Below, in pieces: positions 41,274 through 45,027 of a DNA stretch of 45,027 nt. The stretch comes from DATKSG01 sp035531775 (GTDB lineage Bacteria; Actinomycetota; Acidimicrobiia; Acidimicrobiales; UBA8190). The translations under genes and the position numbers were made by a program. Under the pieces are notes generated by a model, which had not been told where the DNA came from, did no database searches, and was given only the letters and a program-made list of their open reading frames with translations. Each line of letters opens with the position of its first letter. The first letter of the stretch is position 1. The DNA is taken from positions 1 to 45,027 of the forward strand of contig DATKSG010000060.1 in NCBI GenBank assembly GCA_035531775.1, written 5' to 3'.

Positions 41274-42602
41274 ATGCCGCCCAGGTCCGGATCACACGAT
41301 GCTGAGCGGCTTATCCCCGACGAGGGGCCCATCGACACGGCCCTCCTGCCCCACAGCGCCGTGGTCGGCGCCGACGGGCGCCTGTCGGTGGGCGGGCTGG
41401 ATCTCGTCGAGCTGGCCGAGCGTTTTGGCACTCCGCTGTTTGTCTACGACGAGGCGCACCTGCGCACGCGCTGCCGACAAGCGCTGTCGGCGTGGGGCGA
41501 GGGTGTGGCCTATGCCACCAAGGCCTTCTTATGCGTGGCCATGGCCCGTCTGGCTCACGAGGAAGGCATGTGCCTCGATGTCTCCACCGGCGGGGAGCTG
41601 CACGTGGCGTTGTCTGCTGGTGTGCCGGCCGACCGCCTGGTCCTGCACGGCAACAACAAGTCCGATGCCGAGCTCGAAGCGGCGCTGCAGGCCGGGGTCG
41701 GGCGTATCGTGATCGATTCCTTCGACGAGATCGGGCGGTTGCGTGCGCTGCTGCAGGCTCGCCCCGCCACTGAGCCTCCGGCCCTGTTGGCCCGCGTCAC
41801 CCCGGGCGTGGAGGCCCATACGCATGAGTTCGTGCGCACCGGCCAGGACGACTCTAAGTTCGGCTTCGGCCTGTCGTCGGGAGCGGCCGCCGCCGCCGTG
41901 GACGAGCTGCGTGCCCTGCCCGGTGCCGAGCTGGTAGGCATCCACGCCCACATCGGCAGCCAGGTGTTCCGAGCTGAGTCCTTCGCCGAGGAGGCGCGCA
42001 TTCTCGGCGCTTTCTTCGCCCCGTTGGGACTTCGGGAGCTGTGCGTGGGCGGCGGTCTTGGTGTGCCGTATGTGGCCGGGGAGCGTGCTCCTTCCATGGA
42101 GCAATGGGCCGCCGCCGTGCGCGCTGCGTGCGCCGAGGCCGGTGTGCCCGATGGCACCCGGCTCAGCGCCGAGCCGGGCCGGGCCATCGCCGCCGCCGCC
42201 GCTGTGACGCTCTACCGGGTGGGGACGATCAAGGAGCTACCTGGCCTGCGGACCTACGTGTCGGTCGATGGGGGCATGAGCGACAACCCGCGCCCGGTGC
42301 TCTACGGCAGCGGCTACGAGACGTTGCTGCCCAGAGAGGCCGCCGCCCCCCGGCCCAGGGCCGTGCGGGTGGTGGGAAAGCACTGCGAGTCCGGCGACCT
42401 TCTCGTCGCCGATGCCCGCGTCCCCGGGGATCTGGCCGTCGGCGACGTGCTGGCCACGCCAGTGACCGGTGCGTACGGGTACTCGATGGCGTCCAACTAC
42501 AACAAGGTCCCCCGCCCGGCCGTGGTCTTCGTGGCCGACGGCCAGGCCCGCCTCGTCGTCCGCCGCGAGACGGTGGAGGACCTGGTCCGCCTCGACTGCT
42601 GA
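41274..42602 (+). CDS. lysA: Diaminopimelate decarboxylase
   Basis: LysA decarboxylates meso-diaminopimelate to L-lysine, the last step of lysine synthesis, using PLP. The 442-residue protein has the PLP lysine K83 in YATKAFLC, the barrel motifs HGNNKSDAEL, HAHIGSQVF, GGGLGVPY and EPGRAIAAAA, and the dimer-interface active-site Cys in GKHCESGD, followed by NYNKVPRP. The ATG at 41274 fits the leaderless TAGCCT element. It heads the lysA-hom-thrC cluster, with an 85-base gap before hom that contains a separate promoter-like element and leader ORF. Confidence 0.97.
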   Translation: MPPRSGSHDAERLIPDEGPIDTALLPHSAVVGADGRLSVGGLDLVELAERFGTPLFVYDEAHLRTRCRQALSAWGEGVAYATKAFLCVAMARLAHEEGMCLDVSTGGELHVALSAGVPADRLVLHGNNKSDAELEAALQAGVGRIVIDSFDEIGRLRALLQARPATEPPALLARVTPGVEAHTHEFVRTGQDDSKFGFGLSSGAAAAAVDELRALPGAELVGIHAHIGSQVFRAESFAEEARILGAFFAPLGLRELCVGGGLGVPYVAGERAPSMEQWAAAVRAACAEAGVPDGTRLSAEPGRAIAAAAAVTLYRVGTIKELPGLRTYVSVDGGMSDNPRPVLYGSGYETLLPREAAAPRPRAVRVVGKHCESGDLLVADARVPGDLAVGDVLATPVTGAYGYSMASNYNKVPRPAVVFVADGQARLVVRRETVEDLVRLDC

Positions 42603-42640
42603 CCGTTCACGCCGGCACCGGGCCACGGCACGGTGGGCGG

Positions 42641-42646
42641 TAGCGT
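42641..42646 (+). promoter_or_regulatory. -10 element TAGCGT for hom
   Basis: TAGCGT in the context GGTAGCGTGAG lies 6 bases before the ATG of a 12-codon leader ORF (42653) and 42 bases before the GTG chosen for hom. hom-thrC therefore probably has its own promoter in addition to any read-through from lysA. Confidence 0.45.
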
Positions 42647-42652
42647 GAGCCG

Positions 42653-42691
42653 ATGCGAGCGAGCTCGGGCTGGTGCTGGTGGGGGCCGTGA
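42653..42691 (+). CDS. Possible 12-codon leader peptide upstream of hom
   Basis: The frame encodes MRASSGWCWWGP and ends in TGA. The ATG is 6 bases after TAGCGT, which suits leaderless initiation, and the TGA overlaps the GTG of hom as GTGA, so translation could be coupled. Three Trp codons and one Cys codon in twelve are unusual. It may be a regulatory leader or only a chance frame. Confidence 0.4.
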   Translation: MRASSGWCWWGP

Positions 42692-44013
42692 CGCCGGCGC
42701 CGGGCCCGGTGCGGGTGGCCGTGCTCGGGTGTGGCAACGTCGGAAGCGCCCTGGCCAGGTTGCTCTTGGAGGACGCTTCGGGCATAGAGGCGCGCTCAGG
42801 GGTGGCCTTGGCCTTGGCCGGGGTGGCCGTGGCCGACCCCCATCGGGCCCGACCCGGCGTGCCACCGGGCCTGATCACCGGTGACGCCAAGGGCATGGTC
42901 GACGATCCCGAGGTCGATGTCGTGGTGGAGCTCATAGGGGGGCTCGAGCCCGCCCGGGAGCTGGTCGAAGCGGCACTGGCGGCGGGCAAGCCCGTGGTCA
43001 CGGCCAACAAGGAGCTCATCGCCGCCCACGGGGCGGAGTTGGCGGCCAAGGCCGACGCCGCCGGCGTGGACCTCCTCTACGAGGCGTCGGTGGCCGGTGC
43101 CATACCGATCATCAGACCTCTGCGCGAGTCGCTGGCCGGCGAGCAGGTCCGACGGGTAATGGGCATCGTGAACGGGACGACCAACTTCATCCTGACAATG
43201 ATGTCGGAGTCGGGTTCGGGCTATGCCGATGCACTGGCCGAGGCACAGCGTCTCGGCTATGCCGAGCGTGACCCGAGCGCCGACGTCGATGGCCACGACG
43301 CGGCGGCCAAGGCGGCCATCTTGGCGTCGCTGGCCTTCCATTGCGATGTGCGGGCCGGCGACGTGCCGCGGCAGGGGATCTCGGCGGTGAACCCCGTGGA
43401 CATCGCCTTTGCCGGTCAACTGGGCTATGTCGTCAAGCTGCTTGCTGTGGCCGAGCGCATCGGCGACGAGCACCCGGCCGACGGCTCACCAGCCGAAGTC
43501 TCGGTGCGGGTGCACCCGGCCATGTTGCCGCGGACCCACCCGCTGGCCTCGGTGCGCGGAGCCTTCAACGCCGTGTTCATCGAAAGGCACAGTGCCGGTG
43601 AGCTCATGCTCTACGGCCGCGGGGCTGGTGGCGCGCCCACCGCCTCTGCCGTGCTCGGCGACTTGGTGGACGCAGCGCACCACCTGCGGTCAGGGGTGCC
43701 GGCACGCACGGTGGCGAGGGCCGAGGCCCACCTGCACCCGGCCGACGACCTTCGCTGCGCCTGGTACCTGAACATCGACGTGCTCGACCGCCCGGGCGTC
43801 CTGGCGGCGGTGGCCCAGGTCTTCGGCAGCAACACCGTCTCCATCCGCTCCATGGAGCAGCTAGGCATGGGCGACGAGGCCCGCCTGGTCTTCCTCACCC
43901 ACGTGGCCCGCCAAGGCGATGTCATGGCCACCATCGAGGGCTTGAGGAATCTCGAGGTGGTGGAGCACATCGGCGGGATGCTCCGCGTCGTCGGGGACGA
44001 GGAGGACCGGTGA
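42688..44013 (+). CDS. hom: Homoserine dehydrogenase
   Basis: Converts aspartate semialdehyde to homoserine with NAD(P)H, the branch point to threonine, methionine and isoleucine. The protein (441 residues from GTG 42688) has the Rossmann motif VLGCGNVGSAL, TANKELIAAHG, the catalytic region YEASVAGAIPIIRPLRESL with GIVNGTTNFILT, and a C-terminal ACT domain from about 355 (YLNIDVLDRPGVLAAVAQVF) for feedback control by threonine. Starts at 42673 (GTG, five codons longer) and 42688 are both possible; I prefer 42688 because of the GTGA overlap with the leader ORF. Its stop overlaps the thrC start (GTGA). Confidence 0.96.
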   Translation: MTPAPGPVRVAVLGCGNVGSALARLLLEDASGIEARSGVALALAGVAVADPHRARPGVPPGLITGDAKGMVDDPEVDVVVELIGGLEPARELVEAALAAGKPVVTANKELIAAHGAELAAKADAAGVDLLYEASVAGAIPIIRPLRESLAGEQVRRVMGIVNGTTNFILTMMSESGSGYADALAEAQRLGYAERDPSADVDGHDAAAKAAILASLAFHCDVRAGDVPRQGISAVNPVDIAFAGQLGYVVKLLAVAERIGDEHPADGSPAEVSVRVHPAMLPRTHPLASVRGAFNAVFIERHSAGELMLYGRGAGGAPTASAVLGDLVDAAHHLRSGVPARTVARAEAHLHPADDLRCAWYLNIDVLDRPGVLAAVAQVFGSNTVSIRSMEQLGMGDEARLVFLTHVARQGDVMATIEGLRNLEVVEHIGGMLRVVGDEEDR

Positions 44014-45027
44014 GCCAGGCCTGGGGCGGGGTGATCGAGGCCTACCGCGACTTTCTGCCGGTCGATCGGTCCACGCCGGTGGTCACCTTGCTCGAAGGGG
44101 GGACTCCGTTGCTGGCCGCCCCGCGACTATCGGAACGGGTGGGGGCACGGGTGCTGCTCAAGCTCGAGGGGATGAACCCCACGGGCTCGTTCAAGGACCG
44201 GGGAATGACGCTGGCCATCTCCAAGGCGGTCGAAGAGGGGGCCAAGGCCGTGGTGTGCGCCTCGACCGGCAACACGTCGGCTTCGGCCGCCGCCTATGCC
44301 GCGCGCGCCGGCCTCACCTGCGCCGTGTTGATCCCCGAGGGCCACATCGCGCTGGGGAAGTTGGCCCAGGCGCTGATGCATGGGGCCAGCGTCCTGCAAG
44401 TGCGGGGCAACTTCGACGAAGCCCTGGCCATCGTGCGCCGGCTGGGCGAGCAGGCGCCGGTCACCGTGGTCAACTCGGTGAACCCGTACCGGATCGAAGG
44501 CCAGAAGACCGGCGCCTTCGAGGTGGTCGATACGCTCGGCGATGCTCCCGACATGCACTGCATCCCGGTGGGCAACGCCGGGAACATCACCGCCTACTGG
44601 CGCGGCTACTGCGAGTACAAGCACGCCGGGCGGGCCTCGAGGTTGCCGCGCATGTTCGGCTTCCAGGCCGCCGGGGCCGCACCCATCGTTGCCGGCCACC
44701 CGATCGAACATCCCGACACCGTGGCCACCGCCATCCGCATCGGGAACCCGGCCTCGTGGTACGGCGCCACGGCGGCGGCCAGCGAGTCAGGTGGTGGCAT
44801 CAGCGCCGTGACCGACGCGGAGATCTTGGCCGCCTACCGCCTTCTGGCCACCGAGGAGTCGGTGTTCTGCGAAGCCGCCTCGGCCGCCTCGGTGGCCGGC
44901 CTGCTCAAGGTGGGCGCCCCGGCCGGCGCCACCGTCGTCTGCGTGCTCACCGGCCACGGGCTCAAGGATCCCGATCTGGCCATCAGCCAGATCAAGGTCC
45001 CGACCCCGGTGGACGCCGAGTACGACG
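44010..45027 (+). CDS. thrC: Threonine synthase, 3' end beyond window
   Basis: Threonine synthase makes L-threonine from O-phosphohomoserine with PLP. The 339 residues present show the PLP lysine K62 in NPTGSFKDRGM, the phosphate-binding region ASTGNTSASAAAYAARAG, NSVNPYRIEGQKT, the GNAGNITAYWRGY loop and the late motif VFCEAASAASVAGLLK with CVLTGHGLKDPD. The family is about 350-360 residues, so only the last few are missing. GTG 44010 overlaps the hom stop (GTGA). In mycobacteria thrB follows; here the window ends first. Confidence 0.97.
   Translation, partial: MSQAWGGVIEAYRDFLPVDRSTPVVTLLEGGTPLLAAPRLSERVGARVLLKLEGMNPTGSFKDRGMTLAISKAVEEGAKAVVCASTGNTSASAAAYAARAGLTCAVLIPEGHIALGKLAQALMHGASVLQVRGNFDEALAIVRRLGEQAPVTVVNSVNPYRIEGQKTGAFEVVDTLGDAPDMHCIPVGNAGNITAYWRGYCEYKHAGRASRLPRMFGFQAAGAAPIVAGHPIEHPDTVATAIRIGNPASWYGATAAASESGGGISAVTDAEILAAYRLLATEESVFCEAASAASVAGLLKVGAPAGATVVCVLTGHGLKDPDLAISQIKVPTPVDAEYD

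Overview
The window is GC-rich, densely packed DNA of an actinobacterial type. An F420-type luciferase-like oxidoreductase, a mycothiol-type DinB-fold protein, an AAA-linked nucleotidyl cyclase, DosR-like operator sequence and many leaderless genes point to Actinomycetota. An Acidimicrobiia-like lineage is my best guess, but nothing here proves it. No phage, transposase, CRISPR array or rRNA was seen. One tRNA gene, tRNA-Arg(CCG), is present.

Layout. Bases 1-2320 hold the 5' part of an aconitase gene running off the left edge. An aldo/keto reductase follows, then a decayed lipoprotein gene. At 3.97-8.2 kb a FIST sensor gene and a GAF-GGDEF-EAL cyclic-di-GMP enzyme form an operon behind a DosR-like palindrome. 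At 8.4-14.2 kb lies general oxidative and lipid metabolism: a minus-strand SDR/LLM/MDR operon, and a divergent AidB-like acyl-CoA dehydrogenase, nitroreductase and SRPBCC run. A 1106-residue cyclase/AAA/TPR regulator, a class II histone-deacetylase-like amidohydrolase, argS and an ADH/VOC/SDR operon reach 23.2 kb.

The most unusual region is 23.2-36.2 kb, a membrane redox block. Reading leftwards from 28.9 kb, it encodes a Ser/Thr/Gly-rich anchored protein, ApbE, a bis-haem ferric-reductase-like membrane protein, a NuoF-like flavoprotein and a 3-Cys ferredoxin. These five are joined by 4-bp stop/start overlaps. After a short gap come a 52-residue membrane protein and a split cytochrome b whose second half carries about 200 extra extracytoplasmic residues. 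An FtsH-like protease is transcribed divergently. A phosphodiester glycosidase, a DoxX-Rieske fusion with a full high-potential Rieske site, an OmpR-type two-component system and a cytochrome b561-like protein follow. I infer a membrane electron-transfer system in which cytosolic reductant passes through NuoF-like protein and ferredoxin to membrane haems and a Rieske centre. Substrates and terminal acceptor are unknown.

From 36.2 to 41.2 kb are an LmeA-like protein, a GNAT, TrmO, a DsbA-like protein, a DinB-fold protein, a secreted esterase and two gene remnants. The right end is lysA-hom-thrC, the lysine/threonine branch of the aspartate family. A 12-codon Trp-rich leader ORF overlaps hom. 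thrC is cut by the window end.

Across the window many genes have a TANNNT hexamer, often TAGCRT, 6-8 bases before the start codon. This indicates leaderless transcription and helped choose several starts.
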